Assembly: GCF_000281895.1 (NCBI RefSeq)
Contig: NZ_CM001558.1
Coordinates: 2,050,556 to 2,114,555 of the forward strand
Source: Pseudomonas fluorescens Q2-87
Lineage (GTDB): Bacteria; Pseudomonadota; Gammaproteobacteria; Pseudomonadales; Pseudomonadaceae
Direction of reading: 5' to 3'
Length of the DNA: 64,000 nt
The notes under the pieces are model-generated. The model was not told the origin of the DNA. It saw only the letters and a list, made by a program, of their open reading frames with translations, and searched no databases. Shown here in pieces: positions 48,126-56,105 of the stretch (position 1 is its first letter; the number at the start of each line of letters is the position of its first letter). A program made the position numbers and the translations under genes.

Positions 48126-48455
48126 CTAGGCCTTCAGCCCATGCAACTCGCAATATTCCGCCCACTCCATCCCCGCCATCTCCGCCACTTCCTTATGCAC
48201 TTCCAGGCGCTGGGCCTGGTAGTCCTCGGGTGAGGCGGCGGTCAGTTGCAGGGTCAGTTCCCAGGCGAACAGGCCGAGGCGCTCGGCTTCGGCTTCGAAT
48301 GCTTCATGCAACCGTTCGGCGCGGTACTGCGCAGCGGTCTCGCCCTTGGCCTGGGCCAGCAGTGGGTTGAGGTTGTCCAGTTCGAGGCGCAGTTCGGGGC
48401 GCTCATCGAGAAATTTCTCCAGGGCCCGCTCGTGTTGCTGTTCGGTTGCTGCCAT
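48126..48455 (-). CDS. Small acidic protein, DUF6388-like
   Basis: 109 residues, probably all alpha-helical and rich in Glu/Ala, with no signal peptide. The pattern RALEKFLDERPELRLELDNL and EMAGMEWAEYCELHGL is familiar from small Pseudomonas proteins annotated DUF6388; I recall the family without knowing a function. The ATG at 48455 (MAATEQQHE) is 2 nt downstream of the stop of the next gene upstream, so the two form an operon. Confidence 0.65.
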   Translation of the reverse strand: MAATEQQHERALEKFLDERPELRLELDNLNPLLAQAKGETAAQYRAERLHEAFEAEAERLGLFAWELTLQLTAASPEDYQAQRLEVHKEVAEMAGMEWAEYCELHGLKA

Positions 48456-48457
48456 GG

Positions 48458-48718
48458 TTACTCCTTGAGTGACGAAGACTGCTTCTTGCTGGCCTTGGCT
48501 GCTGCCGCCAGGCATTCGAGGGCGAATTGCTCGGTGTAGGTCATCTGGATCGGCGTGGTCTCGCCCTTGACGGTGCGTTCGCCGTCGAGGATGTAGCGGA
48601 TACGTTTGTCGGTCACACCGATTCGCTTGGCGATCCAGGACGGTGTCTGGCCGATCTGGCTGATCAGTTTGTCAGCGTATTCGGGGGTGGGTTTGTAGAA
48701 CTCGGCGTTGGGCGTCAT
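48458..48718 (-). CDS. Small helix-turn-helix protein
   Basis: 86 residues. The segment QIGQTPSWIAKRIGVTDKRI (about 22-41) fits a Cro/CI-type helix-turn-helix, followed by RYILDGER, typical of the third helix of XRE domains. The rest is a short helical tail with a Ser-rich end. No partner toxin motif is seen in the downstream 109-residue gene. Possible roles are a small regulator or a DNA-binding accessory protein. Confidence 0.6.
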   Translation of the reverse strand: MTPNAEFYKPTPEYADKLISQIGQTPSWIAKRIGVTDKRIRYILDGERTVKGETTPIQMTYTEQFALECLAAAAKASKKQSSSLKE

Positions 48719-48860
48719 GGGGCGGTCCGCGATGGCAGTTGGAAGTGGCGCGACAGATTGCGCGAATCGTTGCGCGCTGTCGCGGGTAAATTTCAGTAAA
48801 GCAGCACGAAGGCTTGGGCCGCAGTGCTACAGTCCGTTTTTTTCTCAATGAGTGAACGCA

Positions 48861-49211
48861 ATGCGAATGTTGACGGTGGCCCTGGCTGCAACGTTGCTGG
48901 CCGGCTGCGCGGGTTCGGCGATGAACGAGGCCCGGACTCAAGCCCCTTACAAGACCCTGACGTCGGACAAGCCCGAGCAGGTCGTGGCCCAATGCGTGCA
49001 GTTTTCCTGGCAGGACGAAGCCGTATTCGGCGTCGATGCCGGTGCCTACCTGCAACCGGGCAAGAAGGGGGGCTCGACGGTGTACACGCGTTCAGCCGAA
49101 TCGTTCGTCGACCTCGAAGCCAGCGCTACCGGCACGGCGTTGAATTACTACGCCAAGCATGACGACTTCGTGGCCAAGCGCCGGTTGGCGGCGTTGGCGA
49201 CGTGCCTCTGA
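48861..49211 (+). CDS. Small putative lipoprotein
   Basis: 116 residues. Lipobox LLAGC with the lipidated cysteine near residue 16 (MRMLTVALAATLLAGCAGS); Ala, not Asp, follows the Cys, so outer-membrane sorting is expected. The mature part has VVAQCVQFSWQDEAVFG and a second terminal cysteine (ATCL). The ATG at 48861 is preferred to a GTG three codons upstream. Function unknown. Confidence 0.75.
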   Translation: MRMLTVALAATLLAGCAGSAMNEARTQAPYKTLTSDKPEQVVAQCVQFSWQDEAVFGVDAGAYLQPGKKGGSTVYTRSAESFVDLEASATGTALNYYAKHDDFVAKRRLAALATCL

Positions 49212-49236
49212 GTCGATAGACCGAGGTGCCGGCGAG

Positions 49237-49259
49237 CGCGAGCAGGCTCGCTCCCACAG
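49237..49259. repeat. Single REP
   Basis: CGCGAGCAGGCTCGCTCCCA plus CAG; a lone element of the TGTGGGAGCGGGC family, 40 nt before a full pair. Confidence 0.8.
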
Positions 49260-49301
49260 TTTTTCAGGGGGGCGCTAAGTTTGCGTTCACCGCACATCCC
49301 C

Positions 49302-49392
49302 TGTGGGAGCGGGCTTGCTCGCGAAGGCGTTGGGTCAGTCGACAGTGATGTTGAATGATAAGCCGCTTTCGCGAGCAAGCCCGCTCCCACAG
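49302..49392. repeat. REP inverted pair (BIME), TGTGGGAGCGGGC family
   Basis: TGTGGGAGCGGGCTTGCTCG and inverse CGAGCAAGCCCGCTCCCACA in the convergent gap between the lipoprotein gene and the GNAT gene. Confidence 0.92.
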
Positions 49393-49401
49393 GGTCTGAT
49401 T

Positions 49402-49836
49402 TCAATCGGGGGTATCCAGGCGCTTCTGGAGAAAGAAGTGCTGGTGGCCAGGCGGGTAGTCGTCGATCTGGCCGATCTCCGTGAAGCCGTGCTTCTTGTA
49501 GAACGCTGGCGCCTGGAAATCGAAGGTGTCCAGCCAGATGCCCACGCAGTTTTTCTCCCTGGCCAATTCTTCGGCCATCCGCATCAATGCCGATCCCGTG
49601 CCTTGGCCACGGGCCTGCTCCGGCACTACCAACAACTCGATATAGAACCAACGGAAAAACACTCGCCCGTAAAGCCCACCGACCACTTCGTTGCTGTGCT
49701 CGTCGCGCACCAGCCAAGCGACCGTTTCCGGCACTGTTGCGCCGGTCTTGCTGGTGTTGTAGGCGCGCAGCGGGACCAGGATGGCCTCGCGGTCTTGCGG
49801 GGTGGGGGCGTCCGTGCGTTCGATTCGCAGCGTCAT
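49402..49836 (-). CDS. GNAT family N-acetyltransferase
   Basis: 144 residues. The acetyl-CoA loop is ARGQGTGSAL (Q/RxxGxG/A), preceded by the strand YIELLVVPE, and the C-terminal part DFQAPAFYKKHGFTEIGQIDDYPPGH is the usual last-strand/helix unit. The substrate is unknown, although this subgroup is often small-molecule active. The ATG at 49836 gives the domain its usual start; the longer frame overlaps the ggt promoter. Confidence 0.82.
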   Translation of the reverse strand: MTLRIERTDAPTPQDREAILVPLRAYNTSKTGATVPETVAWLVRDEHSNEVVGGLYGRVFFRWFYIELLVVPEQARGQGTGSALMRMAEELAREKNCVGIWLDTFDFQAPAFYKKHGFTEIGQIDDYPPGHQHFFLQKRLDTPD

Positions 49837-49999
49837 CGGTGCTGTCCTTATGGGGGGAAAAATCAACCGCACGAGCCTATCGCAAAGGCGACCCTGACGA
49901 AACCGGGCCGACCGCGAACAGGCACATTGCGCAAACCGAGCCATACTGCCTAGTGCTTTTGAAGCGATCCCGACCTTTAAAACAAGAAGAGACCGACTC

Positions 50000-51727
50000 A
50001 TGAAGTTCGAATTGTTCACCCGGACCCTCGTCGCCACCTCCCTGACGTTCAGTTGCCTTTACGCCCAAGCCGCCTCCCAGGCGCCGGTTGCCGCCGAGAA
50101 CGGCATGGTGGTCACGGCCCAGCATTTGGCGACCCATGTGGGTGTCGATGTCCTCAAGAATGGCGGCAATGCCGTGGATGCGGCCGTGGCGGTGGGGTAT
50201 GCCCTGGCGGTGGTCTATCCGGCGGCAGGCAACCTGGGTGGCGGCGGGTTCATGACCCTGCAACTGGCTGACGGTCGCAAGACCTTTCTCGATTTCCGTG
50301 AAAAAGCGCCCCTGGCCGCCACGGCCAACATGTACCTGGACAAGGACGGTAATGTCGTTCCCGACCTGAGCACTCGCGGACACCTGGCCGTGGGCGTGCC
50401 CGGCACGGTGTCCGGCATGGAATTGGCGTTGCAGAAGTACGGCAGCAAGCCCCGCGCCGAACTGATCGCCCCGGCCATCAAGTTCGCCGAAGAAGGCTTC
50501 GCCCTGGAGCAGGGTGACGTCGATCTGCTGGAAACCGCCACCGACGTCTTCAAAAAGGACATGCGCGACTCCGGCGCGATTTTCCTGCACAACGGCGAGC
50601 CCATGCAGGTCGGCCAGAAGCTGGTGCAAAAAGACCTCGCCAAGACCCTGCGGGAAATCTCCGCCAAGGGCGCCGACGGTTTCTACAAGGGCTGGGTGGC
50701 CGACGCCCTGGTGACCTCCAGCCAGGCCAACAAAGGCATCATCACCCAGGCTGACCTGGACAAATACAAGACCCGTGAACTCGCGCCGGTGGAATGCGAC
50801 TACCGCGGCTATCACATCATCTCGGCGCCGCCGCCCAGCTCCGGCGGCGTGGTGCTGTGCCAGATCATGAACATCCTTGACGGCTATCCGATGAAGGACC
50901 TGGGTTTCCATTCGGCCCAGGGCATGCACTACCAGATCGAAGCCATGCGCCACGCCTATGTGGACCGCAACAGCTACCTGGGTGACCCGGATTTCGTGAA
51001 GAACCCCATCGATCACCTGCTGGACAAGCACTACGCCGCCCAACTGCGCGCTGCCATCGAGCCGCAAAAGGCCGGTGATTCGCAGAAGATCAAACCTGGC
51101 GTGGCGCCCCACGAGGGCAGCAACACCACCCATTATTCAATCGTCGATAAATGGGGTAACGCCGTTTCGGTCACCTACACCCTCAACGACTGGTTCGGTG
51201 CCGGCGTGATGGCGAGCAAGACCGGGGTCATCCTCAACGATGAAATGGATGACTTCACCGCCAAGGTCGGCGTGCCCAACATGTACGGCCTGGTGCAGGG
51301 CGAAGCCAACGCCATCGCCCCGGGCAAGGCGCCGCTGTCGTCGATGAGCCCGACCATCGTCACCAAGGATGGCAAGACGGTGATGGTGGTGGGTACGCCG
51401 GGCGGCAGTCGGATCATCACCGCGACCTTGCTGACCATCCTCAACGTGATCGACTACGGCATGAACCTCCAGGAAGCCGTCGATGCGCCGCGTTTCCACC
51501 AGCAATGGATGCCCGAGGAAACCAACCTGGAAACCTTCGCGGCCAGCCCGGACACCCAGAAACTATTAGAGAGCTGGGGCCACAAGTTTGCCGGCCCGCA
51601 GGACCCCAACCACATTGCCGCGATTTTGGTAGGTGCCCCATCGTTGGGTGGCAAGCCCGTGGGCAAGAACCGTTTCTATGGGGCCAACGATCCACGCCGC
51701 AGTACCGGTTTGTCGCTGGGTTATTGA
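50000..51727 (+). CDS. ggt: Gamma-glutamyltranspeptidase
   Basis: 575 residues. Periplasmic enzyme that hydrolyses or transfers the gamma-glutamyl group of glutathione. Signal peptide at 1-25 (cleavage near YAQA). The precursor is expected to autocleave before Thr376 (in SNTTHYSIVD), which becomes the catalytic nucleophile; the small subunit also contains the SSMSPTIV and GTPGGSRI oxyanion/substrate loops. RBS AGAAGAGA upstream. Followed 37 nt later by a cysteine hydrolase. Confidence 0.96.
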   Translation: MKFELFTRTLVATSLTFSCLYAQAASQAPVAAENGMVVTAQHLATHVGVDVLKNGGNAVDAAVAVGYALAVVYPAAGNLGGGGFMTLQLADGRKTFLDFREKAPLAATANMYLDKDGNVVPDLSTRGHLAVGVPGTVSGMELALQKYGSKPRAELIAPAIKFAEEGFALEQGDVDLLETATDVFKKDMRDSGAIFLHNGEPMQVGQKLVQKDLAKTLREISAKGADGFYKGWVADALVTSSQANKGIITQADLDKYKTRELAPVECDYRGYHIISAPPPSSGGVVLCQIMNILDGYPMKDLGFHSAQGMHYQIEAMRHAYVDRNSYLGDPDFVKNPIDHLLDKHYAAQLRAAIEPQKAGDSQKIKPGVAPHEGSNTTHYSIVDKWGNAVSVTYTLNDWFGAGVMASKTGVILNDEMDDFTAKVGVPNMYGLVQGEANAIAPGKAPLSSMSPTIVTKDGKTVMVVGTPGGSRIITATLLTILNVIDYGMNLQEAVDAPRFHQQWMPEETNLETFAASPDTQKLLESWGHKFAGPQDPNHIAAILVGAPSLGGKPVGKNRFYGANDPRRSTGLSLGY

Positions 51728-51764
51728 AGGTGGCCGGGTCCAACACCGTTGAAGAGGGAGCGTC

Positions 51765-52298
51765 ATGAACACCGCTTTGTTGATCATCGATGTCCAGCAT
51801 GCGCTGTGCAGCGGCGAGGAAGAATGCTTCGACAGCCAGCGCATTATCCAGACCATCAACGATCTGGGCGCCAAGGCCCGGGCTGTCGGTTTGACTGTGA
51901 TCCTGGTCCAGCACGAAGAGTTGGAAGGCTCGCTGGCCCATGGTTCGGCCGGTTGGCAATTGGCGGACAGCCTGCTGACCGTGCCGGATGACTTGCGCGT
52001 GCGCAAGACCACGCCGGATGCGTTCTACCAGACCGATCTGTTGTCGCTGTTGCAGGCCCGTGGGATTGACCGTCTGGTGATCTGCGGGTTGCAAACCGAT
52101 TATTGCGTCAACGCCACGGTGCGCCAGGCCCATGCCTTGGGGTATGAAGTGGTTTTGGTTGCCGATGCCCATTCCACCGTGGACAACGGCAGCATGGCGG
52201 CGCAGCAGATCATTGCCAACCACAACGACAGGCTGGGACGTTTGAGCAGTGCGGTGTCGCGAATCGATGTGCTGGCGGCGGCGGAGGTGCGCTTTTAG
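51765..52298 (+). CDS. Cysteine hydrolase, isochorismatase family
   Basis: 177 residues. The catalytic triad of the family is complete: Asp9 (LLIIDVQ), Lys81 (RKTTPDAF) and Cys114 (TDYCVNATVRQA). Members hydrolyse isochorismate, nicotinamide or other amides, and the sequence does not decide which. GAGGGAG precedes the ATG. It is 37 nt after ggt and could be co-transcribed. Confidence 0.9.
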   Translation: MNTALLIIDVQHALCSGEEECFDSQRIIQTINDLGAKARAVGLTVILVQHEELEGSLAHGSAGWQLADSLLTVPDDLRVRKTTPDAFYQTDLLSLLQARGIDRLVICGLQTDYCVNATVRQAHALGYEVVLVADAHSTVDNGSMAAQQIIANHNDRLGRLSSAVSRIDVLAAAEVRF

Positions 52299-52322
52299 CC
52301 AACTCATCGGCACGATAAAACC

Positions 52323-52414
52323 GTGGCGAGGGAGCTTGCTCCCGCTCGACCGCGTAGCGGTCGCAAAAGCTTGGGGTCGCTTCGCAACCCAGCGGGAGCA
52401 AGCTCCCTCGCCAC
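52323..52414. repeat. REP inverted pair, GTGGCGAGGGAGC family
   Basis: GTGGCGAGGGAGCTTGCTCC and exact inverse GGAGCAAGCTCCCTCGCCAC, with inner arms CGCGTAGCGGTC and GTCGCTTCGC that do not fully pair. It lies between convergent genes. Confidence 0.9.
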
Positions 52415-52447
52415 ATCATCATATGGCTCATCATCGCGGTCGGCTTT

Positions 52448-53308
52448 TCAAGGCGCGCCAAACACCATCGTCCAGTAGATCCCGGCCCCACGGCTTGAGT
52501 CGCTGGCGGAAGCGGCGCCCATTTGGGTGAACATCGGGTTCATCAGGTTGGCGCAATGGCCGGGGCTGGCCAGCCAATCGTGCATCGCCTGGCTTGGCGA
52601 GCCTTGGCCGGCGGCGATGTTCTCGCCGAATTTGCGTCCACGGAAACCGGCGCTCTTGGCGCGGTCGGCGACCGAGCGACCGTCCGGGTCGCGGTGGGCG
52701 AAATAGTTGCCTCGCGCCATCGCGCGACTGTGCCCTTGGGCGGCTGTCCCCAAGGCTGCGTTCCAGCTCAGCGGTCGGGCGGCGGCGAAGCGTTGGCGCC
52801 CGCACAGGCGAGGTTGTGCCCTGACGGCGTTGACCTGGGCCAGCAACGTCTTGTCCGACGAAGCACCGCTGCTCATCGAGCCACCGGCCATGGGCTGCGC
52901 CAGCACCACGCGCCACTCGTCACCGACCCGATTGACGCCGATGTCGGCGTACTGGTTGTCCAGCAGCGCCGCGCAATGCTCGTCCGCCAGCATCTCGAAG
53001 GCTTCTTCGGCGTCCCGTGCGTCGGTCAGGCGAATACTGCGCACGGCACGGGCTTGATAGCCCACGTCTTTAAGCGTTTCCCGCAGGCCACCGTCGAAGC
53101 CGATCGGCAAGGCCAGGCTCGACCGTAACCCCAACGGCGGTGCGGCGCGCACCGTACGCCATTCGCAACGGTGCGGTTGGCTGCGGTAGTCGTTGATGGC
53201 GTCCACCAATTGCCGCTCGCCGCGGGCATGGGCAGGGCTGGTGAATAATGGCAACAGGGAGAGCAGGCACAGCGAAACGAAACGGCAAGAGCGAACGGGG
53301 TGGCGCAT
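52448..53308 (-). CDS. CAP-domain (SCP/PR1-like) secreted protein
   Basis: 286 residues. Signal peptide to about residue 28 (LFTSPAHA). The C-terminal CAP domain (about 150-284) has HSRAMARGNYFAHRDPDG, FGENIAAGQGSP and WLASPGHCANLMNP, matching bacterial YkwD-like proteins. The N-terminal half has a weaker copy of similar character (LVDAINDYRSQPHRCEW, EEAFEMLADEHCAALLDNQYADIG), suggesting a duplicated CAP module. Function of bacterial CAP proteins is poorly defined. Confidence 0.88.
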   Translation of the reverse strand: MRHPVRSCRFVSLCLLSLLPLFTSPAHARGERQLVDAINDYRSQPHRCEWRTVRAAPPLGLRSSLALPIGFDGGLRETLKDVGYQARAVRSIRLTDARDAEEAFEMLADEHCAALLDNQYADIGVNRVGDEWRVVLAQPMAGGSMSSGASSDKTLLAQVNAVRAQPRLCGRQRFAAARPLSWNAALGTAAQGHSRAMARGNYFAHRDPDGRSVADRAKSAGFRGRKFGENIAAGQGSPSQAMHDWLASPGHCANLMNPMFTQMGAASASDSSRGAGIYWTMVFGAP

Positions 53309-53507
53309 GGAGTGAACGGCTCAAGAGGGGAATTGCGGTAGCGTCAGGCTTGACGCCGATCCATCGGAAAATGCCTCGCTGCAGTTCGCAAGGCTTTCAC
53401 GGCTGGGGTAGGACTGTGGGTTTGAGAACAAGTTTCGGGCGGGTGGAGACTTATCTTTGGGCCTGCCAAGCCTCTAGTGGAGAGAGAGTCATGCGGCAAC
53501 GACAGCC

Positions 53508-53559
53508 ATTGTGGCAAGGGAGTTATTGTGGCAACGGGAGCTATTGTGGCGAGGGGATT
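53508..53559. repeat. Three imperfect tandem units, ATTGTGGCRAnGGGA
   Basis: ATTGTGGCAAGGGAGTT (53508-53524), ATTGTGGCAACGGGAGCT (53525-53542) and ATTGTGGCGAGGGGATT (53543-53559). The third unit is also the outer arm of the REP at 53545, so the REP tip appears to have been copied in tandem. Confidence 0.75.
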
Positions 53560-53677
53560 TATCCCCGATGGGCTGCGAAGCAGCCCCCAAAAGGCTAAAC
53601 CGTCATCAGTCTGATGTACGGGGGCGGCTGGTTTCAGGGCTGCTTCGCAGCCATCGGGGATAAATCCCCTCGCCACA
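53545..53677. repeat. REP inverted pair, GTGGCGAGGGGATTTATCCCC family
   Basis: TGTGGCGAGGGGATTTATCC and inverse GGATAAATCCCCTCGCCACA, with inner arms GGGCTGCGAAGCAGCCC and GGGCTGCTTCGCAGCC. This third REP type has a single copy in the window. Confidence 0.9.
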
Positions 53678-53694
53678 ACAGTGTTCAGCCTGAT

Positions 53695-54660
53695 CTAACG
53701 TGCAGCGCCAGCCACCGGCGCCTTGACCCGCTCAACCTTGCGATACGTCAGCAACACAATGCCCGCCACCACAATCGCGCCACCCAGTACCTGGCCGGGA
53801 TTGAGCATCTGGTCCAGCACCAGCCAGCCGATCAACAGGGTCGCCAGCGGTTCGATGTTCATTACCGGGGCATTGCGCGGCATGTCCAGGCGGGGCACGG
53901 AAATGAACAGCACGATAAACCCGGTGCCATAGAGCACCACCAACGTCGCCAGGGCGAACCAGCCGGTGCTGGTGGCGGGAAGGTCGAAACCGCCGGGCAG
54001 GGCACCGGTCAGGCCGGCGAGGTTGACGCTGCTGAAGACAATGAAAATGGTCAACAGGCTGCGCACCGAGCCGCGCACCTGGGACAGCTTGTGGTCGGTG
54101 ATCCACAGCGCGCAGGCGAAGACGCACGCGGCACAGAAGGCCAGGCCGACCCCAAGCAACCATTGCGGGCCGACACTTTGCTCGGACGATAGCCGGGCTG
54201 GCACCTCCAGCACGAACACCAGCCCCACCAGGATCATGCCCATCAACGCGGCGGTGCGCGCGGTCGGCCGTGGCCCGCCCAAGGCCCATGTCAGCAGCGC
54301 GAGCAGAATCGGAAAGACATTGCCCACCAACAGCGCTAACGCCACTGGCACCCGCGCCACGGCTGAATACAGGCAGAGGCTCTGCGCACCGATCAACAGC
54401 CCCAGGGTCAATTGCCAGCGCCAGGCGCCGGGCGGCAAGCGCAGGCTTTGGCGTTGCCACAGCACCATCGCCGCCAGCACCAGCAGCGTCCCGCCCGAGC
54501 GCAGCAGGATGGCCAGCAATACACCGGCACCGTCGTCGAACGCCGCCCGCGCGGCGACATGGTTGCCGGCGAAGGCGCAGCCCATGCACAGCAGGACGAG
54601 TACTGCGAGGTGGCGTGGTAAAGGAGTGGGGGAGGCAGGTGCAGCGGTAGAGCGAGTCAT
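53695..54660 (-). CDS. DMT-superfamily transporter, EamA domains
   Basis: 321 residues with about ten membrane helices in two EamA repeats (about 20-150 and 165-305). The second repeat ends with LIGWLVLDQMLNPGQVLGGAIVVAGIVLL, the classical EamA tail. Such permeases export amino acids or small metabolites; the substrate is not predictable. The gene is divergent from the histidine kinase at 54879. Confidence 0.87.
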   Translation of the reverse strand: MTRSTAAPASPTPLPRHLAVLVLLCMGCAFAGNHVAARAAFDDGAGVLLAILLRSGGTLLVLAAMVLWQRQSLRLPPGAWRWQLTLGLLIGAQSLCLYSAVARVPVALALLVGNVFPILLALLTWALGGPRPTARTAALMGMILVGLVFVLEVPARLSSEQSVGPQWLLGVGLAFCAACVFACALWITDHKLSQVRGSVRSLLTIFIVFSSVNLAGLTGALPGGFDLPATSTGWFALATLVVLYGTGFIVLFISVPRLDMPRNAPVMNIEPLATLLIGWLVLDQMLNPGQVLGGAIVVAGIVLLTYRKVERVKAPVAGAAR

Positions 54661-54878
54661 GGCAGCGTCTCGAAGGGTCGAATTATTTTTTGGTTATAGG
54701 TTGTCGTACAACATGGTTTTTACCCTATGGAGTGGCTAGAGACAAGGCCAAGATCCACATGACGGCTTTGTCGGCACGGCGACGCCTTCGCAAGACATCG
54801 CACGCAACCCCACGCTTTGCTGTACAACAATCGAACCGTTGTGTTGTTTACATCATTTCCCCTTTTGCGGAGCTATCC

Positions 54879-56009
54879 ATGCGCCTGGCCGACTTCATCC
54901 TCGACAATATCGAGCCGATTCTGCAGGCGTGGGAAGACTTCGCCAAAACCATTACCCCCGCTTCCCATGGCATGGATTCGGCAGCCCTGCGCGACCATGC
55001 CATGCAGATGCTGCACACCATCGCCACTGACCTGCGCACGCCGCAAACGCGCAGGGAACAGATCGCCAAGTCCCACGGCGAGGCCCCGCCGGTTGAAGCC
55101 GAAACCGCTGCCGAAACCCATGCGATCATTCGTCAGTCTTCGGGTTTTACGGTGGAGCAAATGGTCTCGGAGTATCGGGCGCTGCGTACCAGTGTGCTTA
55201 TGCTCTGGATGCCCCACACACGACTGGATCACGATCAGGTCATGAGCGACGTGATTCGGTTCAACGAGGCCGTGGACCAAGCTTTGGCGGAGTCTGTCGT
55301 CAGCTACTCGGGGGCGGTCGATGCGTCGCGCAACATCTTTCTTGGCATCCTCGGACATGACCTGCGAAGCCCATTGGGGGCGATCCTGTTGAGTTCCGAG
55401 GTGCTGCTGCGGGCCGGAGACCTGCCCGCCAAAGCCACCAAGATCACATCGCGCATCTACACCAGCGTCAAGCGCGCCAATAAAATCGTCGGCGACTTGC
55501 TGGATTTCACCCGGACCCAATTGGGAGCGGGCATTCCGGTGCAGCGTTTCAAGGGCGACCTGGTGGCGGCTTGCGAAGGGATGGTGGAGGAGGCGCGGGC
55601 CTATCACCCGGAAAACACGATCCTCTTTGAAACCACCGGTCCGCTGGAAGGACGCTTTGACCCGGCGCGCATGGAGCAGGTGTTCGCTAACCTGATCGGC
55701 AATGCCGTCCAGCATGGCACCGAGGGCACGCCGGTCACGGTTTCGTTGAGCACCGAAGAAGATATGGCGGTCATTGCGATCAACAACCAGGGCCAGCCTA
55801 TCGAGAAAGATGCGATTGCGAGCATCTTCAACCCGATGATCCGACATCTGCGCAGCGGTGAGATGCAATACGGTCCTGCGGCCGGGTTAGGGCTTGGCTT
55901 GCACATCGCCTCGGCGATCGTCTCGGCTCACCAAGGCACCATCGAGGTTCACTCCAAGGCGCGAACGGGCACCACGTTCACCGTTCGTATCCCGCTGCAC
56001 TCTGACTGA
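54879..56009 (+). CDS. Sensor histidine kinase with RsbRD N-terminal domain
   Basis: 376 residues, no membrane segment. Residues about 1-140 match the RsbRD_N-type helical sensor domain (LDNIEPILQAWEDF, SGFTVEQMVSEYRALRTSVL). The H box is LGILGHDLRSPLGAIL with His160; the N box has Asn275 (NLIGNAVQHG), and the G2 box is GLGLGL at 336-341. No response regulator is adjacent, so it is an orphan soluble kinase. The ATG at 54879 (MRLADFILDN) has GGAG upstream. Confidence 0.88.
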   Translation: MRLADFILDNIEPILQAWEDFAKTITPASHGMDSAALRDHAMQMLHTIATDLRTPQTRREQIAKSHGEAPPVEAETAAETHAIIRQSSGFTVEQMVSEYRALRTSVLMLWMPHTRLDHDQVMSDVIRFNEAVDQALAESVVSYSGAVDASRNIFLGILGHDLRSPLGAILLSSEVLLRAGDLPAKATKITSRIYTSVKRANKIVGDLLDFTRTQLGAGIPVQRFKGDLVAACEGMVEEARAYHPENTILFETTGPLEGRFDPARMEQVFANLIGNAVQHGTEGTPVTVSLSTEEDMAVIAINNQGQPIEKDAIASIFNPMIRHLRSGEMQYGPAAGLGLGLHIASAIVSAHQGTIEVHSKARTGTTFTVRIPLHSD

Positions 56010-56105
56010 TCGATGGTTTCGGTGGGCTGGGGTTCATACTTGTACGATGTCTTATCACGTAGTAAAACTGTCGTCCCGTCCAATAATAATTAACGGAGAC
56101 GCACG

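Larger units (their letters stand above)
53309..53694. other. 386-nt intergenic region with tandem units and a REP pair
   Basis: No gene is supported. The CAP promoter should lie near 53310-53400. Three imperfect 17-18-nt units (53508-53559) run into a REP pair of a third type (53545-53677). The rest has no recognisable feature. Confidence 0.6.
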
